Part shown: piece by piece, positions 1-13,216 of the stretch
Layout of the letters: each line of letters starts with the position of its first letter
Numbering within the stretch: the stretch's first letter is position 1
Assembly (NCBI GenBank): GCA_963402885.1
Contig: OY727093.1
Span: 14,997,501 to 15,061,500, forward strand
Direction: 5' to 3'
Length of the DNA: 64,000 nt
From: Antedon bifida
Lineage: Eukaryota; Echinodermata; Crinoidea; Comatulida; Antedonidae
Program-made: the position numbers and the translations under genes
The notes under the pieces: generated by a model
The model's input: the letters and a program-made list of their open reading frames with translations, nothing else
What the model was told of the DNA's origin: nothing
The model's database searches: none

Positions 1-28
1 GTCGCAGGTTCGAATCCCGCCAGACATT
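1..28 (+). repeat. 3' end of a tRNA-like (SINE head) sequence, cut by window edge
   Basis: The first bases contain GGTTCGAATCCCGCC, which matches a pol III B box and tRNA T-arm. The rest of the tRNA-like body lies left of the window, so I cannot tell a true tRNA gene from a tRNA-derived SINE. No CCA-like end or clear T-run terminator follows; the next bases are A-rich, which favours a SINE. Three other tRNA-like heads occur in this window. Confidence 0.35.
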
Positions 29-153
29 TAAAAAAAGTACGGAACTTTCGCCGATGAGCTCGACGCGATTATGAGATCATGTTCCGAATATGAGCACTGT
101 TTCTATCATTTGACAGTATTATTCATATATAACTTACTTTTATCTATTTTCAG

Positions 154-3100
154 ATGCATCTGTTTCGAAACAACTGGAAGACCAAGAAGTATGTATTACT
201 TGTTTTTTATAAATAACTTTTTATGCAAACTATTTCATTGTGTTAAACCTTGAAGTTGCCAAAGATATTCGAGTTTGACAAAACTAGACTATACAGTATT
301 AATTCAAGTATATAATTTGGCTGCCGTACTTTTGTAGAACACAGTAGATGCGATAATCACTTCTTTAATTAATGTCAATTAAAATAGCGAATTGCGTCAT
401 CTACTGAGCTATGAAACCCAGAGGAATGCATAACAATTTAAGACATGATGCCGCAATCTTAAAATAGATTCCCAATTGATATACTATACGGACAATTAAG
501 ATTAAATGAGCTTTTTTTATATCTTTTATTATCAAAAAAGTAAATTGATATTGTTCATGGCAAAGACATATGGCTGCTAATTTTTGAATACCAATATAAA
601 TTCCGCACACAGTAATATACGAATATGAAATACATTTTATTACAATGTAATTAATCATTTTGACGCATGCTTCTCTCTGTTCATTGCCTCTATTTTATGT
701 GTCTATTGTATGATTCTTTTCAGACAAACAAAGATATGAGTAAAGATGAGCAAGTTCTTGTCACAAAACCTCCGTCGTCTGAGGAAAATACAGGTAGGCC
801 TATTCCTAGCCTAATTAAAATACAGGTAGGCCTACTTCTAGCCTAATTAATAATACAGGTAAGACCTACTCCTAGCCTAATTAATAATACAGGTAAGGCC
901 TACTCCTAGCCTAATTAATAATAAAGGTATGGCCTACTCCTCCTAATTGCCATTACAGGTAGGCTTACTCCTAGCATAAAAATACGGTACTACAGATAGG
1001 TACTCTTAGTCAAAGCATTACGAAACGGCAAATTTCGAAATTTAAATTTATAGCCGGACACGAAGATTGGTTTTGTAAGCATTAAATACGATGTATAAAT
1101 CAGATTATATAAATATATTTCATGTGTAATTTTATGTACGCCTTAGTATTAATTTAGTGAACCGCCTACGCCTATAACTGGGTAGGCCTACGCATATGAA
1201 TTATTATTGGCTAGTACATAATCGTTGCGACTTTCTTGTAACCAGAATTAATTTGCAGGGCGAATACGTCCGCTTATTTTATAATGATAAAACAAATAAT
1301 AGAAAGAAAAATGATGGCGATTGTTCACAAACACGACAAGATGATCTATCTTGCACCAGATAAAACTGCGTATAATATTTACAATTATTATGAATGCAAA
1401 CAGTGCAATGTATTAGTAAACAACCTGTGTGAATGCTGTCCTATTTAATATTAGAACTTAAACATTCGTTTACACGCGGTCACCATATTTCTAGTCGTAC
1501 ATTTCAAGCGAAGAATATAACTTTATTTTATATCTTATTTTTAAAGTCAATATTATGCGATGAAAAAACTGCCTTCGCTCACCTTCTATAGCTGTGTTGA
1601 ATTTCTATTATCAATACATTAATAAATGGCAGCATTAGTAGGCCTACATCATGCATAACAACTTAATGATGGCTACTGTATTATCTGAATTCTTAAATGA
1701 TACAGTAGAGAATAATTACAGCAAATTTATGAAAGTGAAATTGTTTAGAAATGTTGCCTAATACTACATGTAGAAAAACAAGGTCGAGTAATTTGAAAAT
1801 ATTATGATAACACATACGATTAAAATATCGCTCTAATTTTGATCAAATTGTTAATGTTACATAATTTAAACCAAAGATTGGATAAGATAAGATGACATGT
1901 CATTGTTATATAAAATAACATAACAATATTCAATAACAACAACATTTGTTTACGTTCCGAAAAGTTTTCCATCAAAACACATCTTTCCTTTTAATATTAA
2001 TAGTAGGTCTACATTTGTTTACGTTTTATTTATTTATTTCTATTTATATTTCTTATACATATTTGAGATGTCTTATCTCAATACAGAAACATATACAAAT
2101 ACAATTAACACACATAAAAAGAGTAAGTAAGTAAATGAACAAAACAAAAATGAACTATCAACAAGTTATCAACATTGATTTACTAAAAATAAAATAATTG
2201 TAATGTGTAGGTGTAAACAGATTCGTATTCATACTCATCTGAAAATGTTGTTTTCCTGTTTTGTTTTCTCCTCGATTTGACACCAGAGTGGTGGACAATG
2301 AACAAATGGTAGAAAGAAATGTGCTAACATGCTCCGTTGTAATGGTTAATAACCAATCATTGACATTTTAAAAAACTCAAATTAAACTACGCAATACTAT
2401 TTACCGTCGGAATGCAATTTTCTTCAAAGTTAAATACGATAACTTTAAATTCGAGATTAATCTACGGTACGTCATATGTAACATAGATAGTTTCTTAAAT
2501 TCTTTTATATCTGTTATTGTCAACATTCACTTTAACCATTTCCTTTATTTATTGACATACGATGATTAAAAACGCTCAACAACGTCATAATGACGTCAGT
2601 CGGTTTATTTTTAGCTCTTAAATTTCTTAATCGTTATAATTGCAACAGCCTATGTACTCGAACGACCCTTGACCATTGATTATTGATTGTAACAAACAAA
2701 ATTGAAAACGGTAAATGCGGCGGAGCATCCGACTCCCGCAGCTGCTACTGAGGGGTGATATACGAAATAGATGTAAAGAAATAGTTTTACGTCTGCGTAC
2801 GATAGATCAAGATCACATCATGTGACACTCAAGAAAGACATTAAAATGAATTAAAGTGTTTCAATAATTGATCCTTTTCTTTAATATTCACATTAGAAAT
2901 GTAGAAATGAATTATAAAAAAGAATTATGCCTTTATCAACTTATCCAAATAATGTAGGCCTATTGGTCAATGATATAATTATGTGTGTCTTGGCATATAT
3001 ACTTCCTTTTAAAAATCATAATCTTAGTTTCTGTGTTTACTTACCCGATAACCTATTACAGTATTTAAGCCTATACTTTACCTCATTTATAATTGTTTTC

Positions 3101-6100
3101 CTTTTTCTAATCTGTAACAGATAAAAACCCAGCCGTACTGGCAGTAGAAAGTTCAGAGGAAAAAGGTGCAAAATCAGAAGAAGAATCAGAGAACAAAGAA
3201 GTTGTAGATTATCAAACGATCCAGAAGGATAGTAACAGTAAAGTAAGAAAAGAAAAACAAGAAAATGAAGTTTTTGATCAAAGTAAGTACTTTTAGTTAG
3301 ATAAAACCAAAATATATAATAATGATATAATTTTTTTTGTTTCTTGTGAACTTTTTCAATCTATCGTAAATTCATAATAATACCCATACTAACGTGTAGG
3401 CCTAATAGTGCAGTGATTTTTACAAAAATATTAATTATAAAATATATACATTGATTATTTACAGTAATGATGATAGAAAAATACTATTAATGACTATTAA
3501 TTGAATTGTACTGACTATTATTGAAAAAAAATACGGAAGTTGAATAACAAAATAATGAATAAATACAATGTTTCATTAGAGGTATATAATAATATATTGA
3601 TTTTGCTTGTTTCTTGAGCCCATTAAAACAAAACTTTTGGAGTGAGCATCGGCGTCTGCAGTCCACATACTCCGTGTAGATAATGTCCCAGTTCGAAGCG
3701 CCCTTAACATAAAATTTATTATCGAAAATGATACATAGTAATAACAGTGAGTTTCTATTAAAGTGATACGTGCTGCTCAGCACAAGCGTGTCATATAATA
3801 TAAAGCGTAGGTTATTCGAGTGGGCACGGTGCGGAATATTACTAACGCTAAATGTATCTTAATTTCATTCAAATTCCCCATTATTTTCATTTAGTAAACT
3901 AAATCTTTTCCAATATTATACTTCATATGCCTGAGGATAGTCATAAGTAAGATTCATGTATCGCCCTTGGTATATTTTGATATTCGAGATAAATCGCCGA
4001 ATTGATTACATGATTTGATCATCTAATAAAGGTAATATAACAAGGTATACATTCCAAAATAATTATATAAGATTATGAGAACCGATTTTGTATCTTACTT
4101 CTTAATACACAGATATGGCGCCGGGTCACATTATCCTCATATCATTGTACAGTACTGCACTCTTTTTTCATGTTATATACCTTGTAGATGTATTTTGAAT
4201 TGATGTTAAATAAACGGTTCTACAATCATTAATTAAATGCTCATTTATGCTGTTAAATGTCATCTGCTAAAGCATAGGCTTTAGCAACCAGCGTTACGTG
4301 ACATAGCGTTAGGTTAATGTCGTTAGAACATTTCGAGATGCATGCGTCAGTACGAGTTAATCACACCATATCACGTTTTGTATGTAATTATACATTTTAG
4401 TTGGCTCTTGTTTTCAACTTCATTCTTAATAACACCATCTTTGATATTGATTGTACTGTAATCACATGCTAATATATTCAATCAGTTCATCTTCTCAATG
4501 TAAAACTGTAAATAGATTTGCAAAGATTCTATGTAAGCCCGAATATTCAAAACCTACACGCGGGATTATTATTTTTGCTAAAATTGCTCGAATACACTTT
4601 TGTTATCTATGTTTCATATCAAAATTATAACGGAGTGGAGTTGTGGCTTGGTGGTAATGATGCTTGGCTACCAATCCAAGGGACATGGGTTCAAGTCCTG
4701 TCATATTTCAGGATGTTTATGTAGAGCATCTTGTGTTTGTTTTGTGAACGGGAGTGCCACCTTTGAGAAGGATAGTGAATGAATTCACTTGTGGTTATCC
4801 TTGGCAATTTGCCTAAAATGAGAATAGAATTTTTAAAAATAAGAAATAACTTTTTTACGAATGAATAAAAATTGTTCGCGTTTGTACAGTACATTCAAAA
4901 AGAGGAATTCTCGTTACGCTCCTATTCAATATATTCCCCATAGGCCTACCTATTGATTTCTGTTAGACCTAAGTTTATTAATTCTTTTTTTTAATGAAAA
5001 GAACAACCTCCTGTGCTCTCAGACGAAGAAGCTGACCAGTTGATGATGTTAATGAGCGACCCAGTTGCAATTGCAGAATATCTGGCCGTTAGTGGCGACA
5101 TAGTTGGTTTTCTGGAAGTTCTCGATACACTTCAGATGAATGGCTTCGTAAGTAACGCATTTTTATCATTACCCAGTCCGCCGCTATCTCTGAAGCGAAT
5201 TTTTCAAGAAGTGGGCGTTTCTTGAAGCCACATCTTATTCTCTAATATGCATCTAAGGCTTCTAAACGCTGCGACCGATTGACTTGTGCCCCCTACCTGG
5301 GGAATTCTAGTTCATATTGTAGCCATATAACCATACAACAGACCACAGTCTATTCCATGATCACTTTGTTTTTAATTCAAACATGACATTGAATTTCGGT
5401 TTAAATCCTTCGTATGACATTTTCCGAATAAGTTGTTCGTTCAATAGTCTCACCGCAGCCGCGTAATGCATTGTCATGATCACGTTTAGGGCTAGCGAGG
5501 GGCTGCCAACTGTATCTGCAAACGTATGATTTCAATTCATAGCGTGGTGTCAAAGCCTTTGCAAACAGTTTTTTTTTAAATATAAAACTATATCACCATT
5601 TTGTTTTTATCACCACCGTAGAGAAGCCTAACAACATTTAAAATGTTTAAGATTACTTGATATTGTTTACATTATTATTTTACATCTTTGTTATGATGCG
5701 TTGTGAAATTATCCACGTCATTGGCCTAATTAGAAGCACTGACGTGCGTTATTAAACAATTTGTTGATCTATGTTTTCTGAACTTACGTCAAAAAGACGT
5801 TAAATGATGGCGCATGGATAAAATGAATGTATTGATGTAAACGGCGTTTGGCGCAGTACAACTCAGATTTTAGGTCGTTTATTAAAGGTCGCTGATATGT
5901 AATTAAAATTATATAAAGTAAAAAACAAATTGATAGTTTATTGAAATAAATTGTAACATTTACGTAGGCTACAATGAAAAGTCGTTAAAATAGACTCACG
6001 TAAGCTCATTATTATTTAGTGGATATTACAGTTGATTTGTTTATTTTGTTTAGATCGATGGTAAAGTAGTAGATCGACTGAAGAACGAGGTCTCGAGTGA

Positions 6101-9100
6101 ACTCGATAGGCTGCTAATTGAAAAAGATGCCGAAGAAAATCAGATGTATGAAAATGAGGTTTACCCAGCTCCGCCTCAGGTACTACATTGATATTAATTG
6201 TCTCATTGACAAGCCATCATTAATATCAGCTGATCCAGCTAATGAAGCATCAGTTATCGGGGCCATTTATTCCATTGTTTGCATTAAGAAGTTGATTCGG
6301 ATTTTCCTTTTAGGTCATGAGAAATACTTATAATGTATTGAACTGTATTTCTCTATGTGTTGGTGTATCACATCTTGTTAATTAACCATTTGATGAAAAG
6401 TGTAAAGCTCTGTCTACACTATCCATATATGGACATGATGATGTCATGTCACTACCATATTTAGGCATATTAATACTATATTTTTGGGAACAGCACACTA
6501 GTTTGATAGTGTAGACAGAGCTTTATACTATGTGGTAAATTGACTCGGCGTTCTGATAGCTTCGCGCGACTACGCCAGTCTTAACGTGGGTAGATCGATT
6601 AATTTTTCTATAGCTTCCTGGAGTCCTCAAGCCTGCAGTGACGATTACCATTTAATACCCACGTTCGCCCCATCCAAGAGTGGGCAAATACGACATTTCT
6701 TCGAAATAAACTAAAAACATCCGCATAAAGATATAGTTTAATTATGCAAGCACCTTGTTAACTTCGTCGCTCGCAATCTTTTTGGATTCCTTATTTAATC
6801 TATCATTGTCAACGGCATTAATGCTATTTTACGAAAATCGTTTTATATTTATATTTCGTAGAAATTAGATTATGTATAAATCGGTGAGCTGTGAGTGAGT
6901 TTGTGTGTATAGTGTTTGGTTATAGGAAACCCGATACTATTTTAATGGCTAATGCATTTTCAAATTTACACAACACACTCTTTGTGTCATGCGTTTTCAT
7001 CAAGTAACCAAACATAGGATTTGAAAGAGTTGACAAAATACATAATACAAGAAAATTATACAGTATCGTTTATGTTTAAAAGATGGACATTTAATTTTGA
7101 ATAACATCGTTATTCTAATTAAACGATAAATTATTTTGAACATATCATGAATTCAACGGATGTGGTCTGAAATGAAACAAAAATAGAATTCAATTTGTAT
7201 TTCAATTAATTTTCTAGAATGAAGTATACATGGAAAATGAGATGTTAAACATTATCAAGCAAATAATGACGCTACCTGTTCTTACCCCAGGAGAAGTTTA
7301 CCAAGCTATGCTATATGAAGGTAATTTAACAGCAAATAAATCTACCGAAAAACAACCAACGTTATTTTGGTATTATTTCGGTGATATCCTGTCCATACAT
7401 AATACAAACATACCATAAAGGCCAATTTACACAGAAGAGCGGTAACAAGAATAAAACCAACAACTGTCCAAGGGACACAACAATTAAGGGGACACTTTGT
7501 TAAGTCCCAAATGTATCCCTTTAACAGGTTTTATTGTAGTATATGTAATATTTTACCGTTTTTACAGGAGCTTCTGATTTGGTAGCGTCTGTAGCAGGAT
7601 TGGTCTATCAGAGGATAATTGAAAGAGAAATAACGCCTGAAGCCGGCGTCAGTCTTGTAGGTATGTACCTACATACCTTTATAAGAATATACGTATAACA
7701 TTGGGTTAGGATAAGACATGATAACAACACGCTTGACGCTAAACATTTTTTTTCTCCAAAAAATATGTTGTTGGGAGAGAAAAACATAGGGCCCATAATT
7801 GCGTCATGGCGAAATTCGGATACGATGTCATACGCATAATAATACGATGTACCGGTAAACTTAGTGCATCCAGTTTTAAAAGGAGTTACCTCACTCTTCA
7901 TGGAAATAAACTCTACTACACCCCGCCCTGGCCAGACTGACCATGCCGTTTCGTCCCTACCTTCAGAAGGCTATAATCTCAATGCTTATACCGTTTTCAT
8001 GAATCTATGGCATTTACTGTTACGTTTCTACGAGTTTTGACATTACAATTTTTATTCGTTCAAGTAAAACGAAAAGAGAAATACATATATAAAACTAACT
8101 GTTGACATTTGTTTAATATATAGCCGCAGTGTTTCAACTCAGTCTACCAAACGAATACATTCCAGAAGACGTCACGGATGAAAGTTTCTACGAAGACGCG
8201 TTCCTCGACTACGTCTTAGAGACAATGTCGCAAGATGAAAACATGATCAATAATGACGTAATTGATAATGACAGCCAAGAAGAAAATGTTGAAGACATAC
8301 CGCTTATGAACTCTGCTGGAAAACAAATCGGAGAAAAACAAAAGGTGCATAGCTTAAAACCATTGAAAACGAAGGAAGGAAAGACAATCGGGAAAGAGAT
8401 TCACGACGAATTTAATATCCAGGCAGAAGATGGTGGCGGTAGTTTAGAGGAGGAGTTACAAGATATCGTGATGGGTGACGGAAACCAGGGTAATTACTTA
8501 CTGAGCATTCATATTTTTAACACTCATGGTGTCTCTGGAATGTGATTTGTAACAATACGTTTTTAACCTTGTTAAAGATGTTTAATGTTAGGCCTACTGT
8601 TTTATACTTTTACATATTTGTTGTCATTTTTAGTCCGTATGTATCTTTAAATCGGATTTGCTGACAACTGACATTTCTTTGTTTTTAACGAAGACAAAAT
8701 AAAGTTTCTTGTATCTTGTGTCAAATGGTGTAACAAAATGTAAAATGTAGTCTTCTGTCAAATGGTGTAACAAAATGTAAAATGTAGTCTTCTGTCAAAT
8801 GGTGTAACAAAATGTAGTCTTCTGTCAAATGGTGTAACAAAATGTAAAATGTACTGTAATTAAACATTGCTTGCTTGACCAAAATTTTAATGAAAATAAA
8901 TGTTAAATGTTTAGCTACTAAACGCTACAGGCATAAAGTAGGGGTATAATACTGTATGTAAGGTCAAACGGGGTGGTGGGTTTAAGAGGTGGTATATGAT
9001 TTTAATTTGTTAGTACAACTCGTGTATAACAATTGAATTTATACTTTTATTTTACATAGATACAAATGGAAAATCGTCATCGGAATCGGAAAATGTCGAA

Positions 9101-9542
9101 GGTTTTGGCTCAGGTGAATCGGAAATTGAGTATTTACTTGAAGGAAAAGGTAGGCGCCTATTACTTTAATTTATAGTTTTTGTAGCGGGCTTTGAAGGGT
9201 GTGGAGAAGTTGTGTATGCCAGGTGTGTACCGTAGGTTAACGTTTAAAGCACCGTCACAGACGAGGGCGCCGTCCATTTCTTTATACGATTTTTCATTGA
9301 ACAAAACGGCTCAAGATGGCCGGGACACAATTAATACAAATTAGAACATAATTTGTCGTGTATAACTGTTATTTAGGCCTTCCCTGATTATGAACACACC
9401 TGACTCCATTTCATGTATAAATGTATGTTTAATCTTTTACATTATTCTTATAGATATGGAAGAGCTACCAGACATGTTGAAGATGAAGTTAAAGAATTAC
9501 TTCAAAGCCGTAGATAATGTAAATTCCAAGCTACACAAGTAA
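154..9542 (+). CDS. unrecognised acidic multi-exon protein, C-terminal 425 residues (5' end outside window)
   Basis: Ten exons are joined by consensus AG/GT sites with consistent phases: 154-188, 724-793, 3121-3282, 5002-5147, 6054-6179, 7218-7320, 7568-7660, 8124-8489, 9060-9149 and 9454-9542 (TAA at 9540-9542). They give 425 in-frame residues plus a partial first codon. I do not recognise the family. The first exons are charged and low-complexity. The middle (exons 5002-7660) is predicted helical, with segments such as LSDEEADQLMMLMSDP and ITPEAGVSLV. Exon 8124-8489 is strongly acidic and rich in D, E, N and Q. The exon at 9060 is Ser/Glu-rich, and the protein ends in a short helix-like exon. 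No signal peptide, membrane segment or catalytic motif is visible in this part. Most exons are phase 1-1, an architecture that tolerates exon skipping. The true start lies upstream of the window. Codon reading is clean, so I take it as a real gene. Confidence 0.75.
787..975 (+). repeat. tandem repeat of about 33 bp carrying the exon's splice donor
   Basis: About six units of AATACAGGTAGGCCTACTCC followed by a TAGCCTAATTAAT-type tail start inside the last bases of the exon that ends at 793 and continue into the intron. The CAG/GT core recurs at 793, 825, 858, 892, 926 (changed to AAAG/GT) and 958, at spacings of 32, 33, 34, 34 and 32 bp. Several downstream copies read CAG/GTAAG, closer to the donor consensus than the first copy, CAG/GTAGGC. 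Confidence 0.8.
4631..4830 (+). repeat. tRNA-derived SINE-like element
   Basis: The head at about 4631-4706 has an A box (TGGCTTGGTGGT near 4644) and a B box (GGGTTCAAGTCC near 4687) at tRNA spacing, ending in a tRNA-like acceptor region. It runs on into about 120 bases of unrelated sequence with no CCA or immediate T-run. This is the layout of a tRNA-derived SINE rather than a functional tRNA. It sits in the intron between the exons at 3121 and 5002 of the first gene. The 3' limit is approximate. Confidence 0.5.
6403..6525. mobile_element. palindromic MITE, copy 1 (AAGCTCTGTCTACAC termini, TA duplication)
   Basis: A short element begins AAGCTCTGTCTACACTAT and ends with the reverse complement ATAGTGTAGACAGAGCTT, flanked by TA on both sides. 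The inside is itself near-palindromic (ATATGGACATGATGATGTCAT). Three more copies lie in TEP1 introns at 34575, 35375 and 43540. TA duplications and terminal inverted repeats suggest mobilisation by a Tc1/mariner-type transposase, which is not encoded here. Confidence 0.8.
8490..8703 (+). other. possible alternative terminal exon extension with intronic poly(A) signal
   Basis: If the donor at 8490 is not used, the frame of the 8124-8489 exon stays open for 18 more codons and stops with TGA at 8543-8545. An AATAAA follows at 8698-8703. This is the layout of a composite terminal exon, which would give a shorter protein lacking the last two exons. It may also be chance in AT-rich DNA. Confidence 0.3.
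8718..8852 (+). repeat. minisatellite, 37-bp unit, about four copies
   Basis: The unit CTTCTGTCAAATGGTGTAAC followed by AAAATGTAAAATGTAGT repeats with TCAAATGG at 8721, 8758, 8795 and 8825; the third unit is shortened to 30 bp. It lies in the intron between the exons at 8124 and 9060. Confidence 0.85.
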
Positions 9543-12127
9543 TCTCAAGCCGGACACAAACCTACGTCGTTTTATGTTGTAGTAAATCATTATTCCGCCC
9601 AACCCTCTCGGTTATTCCTTATTGATTTTTTTTATATAAAGCTTTAAAAACATTTATTGATGAGTATTAGTAGTATAAATTAAGATGTTTCAGAAATTCC
9701 ATTCAGAAATATCTAAAAACATATAAGATCAATTTTAACAGAAATCCGCCAATAGTTTAAACATTTTGTACACATACTACTGTATACATTTTTTACGATG
9801 GTACCACAAGCGTTTGAGAATGCACATCTTTTAAAACCTTTTTTAAAATAAGTATAAAAAACTACTTTTTCGAAATGGAAAATTATAAACTTTTCACCAA
9901 ATACACTCTTCTCTATAAGTGGGAAAAAACTTTTCTCAATTGGAACAATTGATACGATAGAGAGTTGCTTTGAATATCCCATTGCAAGTACAAATAGTAA
10001 GTGTATGATTGGCAAGAATAGAAATTAATGGGCGTGCAGGCACACTCTAAACTCACCAAGAAAGCATATAGCGTATTGCATATTATTATAACGTAATAAA
10101 TAAATATATATAGGCCTAAATCCAAAGGCAAATTACTGAAAAAATGACAATGCTGTGGGTATCAGTGGCTGGATCTCAATGGAGATACAAAAAAAAAGCG
10201 AAAAGCTAAATCAAAACGATAAAGTAAAACAGCCAGAAAAGTTAGCAGAGCTTTCGGGCAACACTAGCCCTTCATCAGTGCATATATATATATATATGAA
10301 ATTGATGTTATTCAGAAGTGCAATTACAAAAGTTTCTCTTCTAGAGGAGCTAATTTCCACCATATTTCCACACCGTATTTCAATCATTGTTATGGCTGGT
10401 GCTAGTGTTATTGTTCAACTAACAGAAAGACGCTGACTTCGAACTAACCAACAAACTACAATTAACAGGGAAATACTAGATTTGAATTTTGTACAATTTC
10501 TGTTCACGACTTTTAAAAGGTTCAAACGTCTTACTAAGCAACATCAGTTAAATTATTATTGTATTTGTTAATTATTCATTACCTTGTATTGCTTTAACAT
10601 TATAAATTTAACCAATGGCATCTTTTAAATACTGTAGCTATAACTGCTGTATTGTACCGGTAATCATAAAATCAATTTGTGACGTCTCATTTTCATCATT
10701 ACATCAATCGGCGTCATTACGGTTGCCGCGACGCATTATTGATATCAGTGAGAATCTCTTATTCAATGTATTTCGTGTCGTTTGGTCTGTAAATGTAATC
10801 TTTAATTATTTTTGTAAGACATACTCGAACTCTGTAATATATTCATATCAGTGACTAGAATGTAGAAATCAAAGCGTTGGTTCCAGGAAAGGGAGCCCCT
10901 CTCCAAACTTTCTCATACCGGTCCTACCTTTCTTCGGTCGCTCGCAAAAATAACACGCCACTAATAGCGTTCGTTTCTTGTGTGTAAGGTTTCCACTTTG
11001 AAAGTGAATATATGTACTGGCTTTAAACAGTTCACCGTGATAGGCCTACCCACCGCACTCTCTTTCCTGGATATTACGTGATGCCTCTAGTTAGTTAATA
11101 GTGTGCTACACATTACAAATATATTAGGCCTATGTAGTTATTTGGCCAAAACAAATATTTGAAATATTCCTTAAATAATATGCTCGTACGTATTACAGAG
11201 ATTAACATGAACCTGTACCAATAGGGCCTGCAGTAGTAGGTTTATAAAAAACGCACTCTGGCAAAACTTATATACAAATAACACAATGCTAAGATGTGAC
11301 ATATATGGAGGTATAAATAACTCCATGATAGGCTACATAGTAATGAAATATAGTATATCGATGTATGCTTACAGAATGCACGTCTTCTCGCTTAATTATA
11401 TTTGTGATGTTTTGTAAAAGAGAAATATAACTATTTTATGTAATATTGATCGATATATAGATTTTACCAAGGAATGAGAGTCACACTTCTACAGAACACG
11501 TGCTGATTGTCAAAATGTTTCAATTCAAATATCAACATGTGTTTACCGTTAAAACACGTGACGTGTGTGCCTTTAGGGATGATAAATAATGTTGCCAGAA
11601 AGTTTATGTAAAGTATATTTTGAAATTTAACTATAATGCTTTGCTATTTTTGGTGTATATAATTACATTTTTGATATTTCACTGAAGATTGTAATCGTTT
11701 TGGTGCAAGGTCTGTAAAATAAAACAAAAATCATGTGCCAGATATCAAATTTGGGAAAGTATTTAAATAGTCACTCGCAGTAGAAAAATATGACGAATTC
11801 AGGAGGAAGTTTTTTCATTAATTTCTACGAATTCAGATCTATAAAGTTTTGCTTTTTTGAGTTACTACACAACAATTGAATGTATTGGTCTAACCGGATG
11901 CCTCTGTACAGTACTTTAATCTATATATCTTTATAATTTGCCAAAAAAATGAACGAATTTTGTCGATATTGACACTAGGTTGTGGATTGATCACCGGCCG
12001 AGGAGTTAAATATCTTGGAAAACAATCTCCAATTAAGTAGGGCCTATAATTTGGTAACAAACAATAACTACAACATTGAAAAGAGCTGATCATCAGTTAT
12101 TAGTGAGTATGTGTGTGGGAGGGGATA
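9543..12127. other. 3' region of gene 1 and gene-free spacer
   Basis: After the stop codon at 9542 the sequence is AT-rich. A 3' UTR ending near the AATAAA at 10095 is plausible. Short open frames at 10155-10436 and 10615-10854 show no family resemblance; the first contains an (AT)n microsatellite at about 10281-10297. I see no convincing gene, RNA or transposon here. Confidence 0.5.
10095..10100 (+). terminator. candidate poly(A) signal AATAAA for gene 1
   Basis: This is the first canonical AATAAA downstream of the TAA at 9540-9542, about 550 bases away. The distance is normal for a 3' UTR, but the hexamer is common in AT-rich DNA. Confidence 0.35.
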
Positions 12128-12537
12128 TAGTCCAGTCAATCTAATGATATACCCACCACAAATTGCAATAGTAATAAAGCAAGTATTTTTTGAATTCCAT
12201 ATAAAGTGTAGAACGACATACTAAAAGTCACCGAAAATCCAAGCATTGGATAAAGGGGTCAGAGGGCAATAAAGGTCATGTTAAGTCAAAATTAATATGC
12301 ACCATTAATTACATATATTTAACCATTTGAAATACATTATAAACAAGTGTGATTTATGTCATCCGAAAGCTTATTACAATTCTTGTTCAATGATATCAAA
12401 CTTATTGTCATAACATTTTATTTAGAATGTCATTTTTGCGGGAAAACACAACATAATGTGTCAATTTTAACTAAAAATGTTGTTTTCGCGGTAAACAACA
12501 ATGGTAAATACACGAGGATATCCCTGGGGTGAACATT

Positions 12538-12942
12538 TCAGTCCAAAGCGATACACATGACCAGCTCAAGATGCAGTATGAGTGACATCTCCGTTCCTGT
12601 TGCTTCTACATTCCATTTTTTCCAGATGGCATTTGTGTTGCATTTGTTATATTGGGATGTATAAGTATAATATTCTAACGATTTTTTAACCAGTAGAAAT
12701 ACAAAGATGTTCAACAGCAGTTTGACAATGACCTCCATATTGTATGACGTCTGGGCTGGATTGTCAACAGACCTGGTGATTGAAAAGGTTTCTATGAGAA
12801 GCCTCAAAGAAAACCAGAGGTTTAACAAGAGGTAGAGGAATGAGTACATTCCAGACCAAATCTGCGCTGAAATGTATGTAATGCCTTGCAATAGTATCAG
12901 GGTGTTACTCCAGCAGTGACCAACATAAGACCTTATGGCCAC
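12538..12942 (-). CDS. hypothetical hydrophobic 134-residue open frame inside the element
   Basis: An uninterrupted frame starts MAIRSYVGHCWSNTLILL and has three to four hydrophobic stretches (about residues 14-30, 33-52, 72-86 and 118-132) that could be membrane helices. No family is recognised, and no transposase-like acidic triad or zinc finger is seen. It lies wholly within the inverted-repeat element, so it may be element-encoded, a captured exon or a chance frame. The hydrophobic composition could simply reflect T-rich sequence. Confidence 0.2.
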   Translation of the reverse strand: MAIRSYVGHCWSNTLILLQGITYISAQIWSGMYSFLYLLLNLWFSLRLLIETFSITRSVDNPAQTSYNMEVIVKLLLNIFVFLLVKKSLEYYTYTSQYNKCNTNAIWKKWNVEATGTEMSLILHLELVMCIALD

Positions 12943-13216
12943 ACGTCAGAGACACAATGACAATTGAAAAATCCATTTGGTTACGACTCGGAGACTTCAT
13001 ACCATTGACACGGGAGTTACTGCAGGTGACTCGGATTAAGCATTGAATATTTTGGAAGGATGTTAGGCCAGAAAGTCTTGTGAATGCAATTAGTCATATG
13101 TACATAGAGGCAAATATGTGGGGATCGATCCTACAGTTTTACTAATTGTTGTATCAATTAGTTTTTAGAGTAAGAAATACATATTATACACATTTGTAGT
13201 TATTTAGATGTTATTG

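Noticed and set aside
4631-4706. a functional tRNA gene
   Set aside because: The A and B boxes are present, but the sequence runs on without a T-run terminator and the acceptor stem does not pair convincingly; a tRNA-derived SINE fits better. The same applies to 32136-32197 and 36617-36695.
10155-10436. a coding exon downstream of gene 1
   Set aside because: The frame passes through an AT microsatellite and a repeat-like segment, lacks supporting splice structure, and lies after a valid stop codon.
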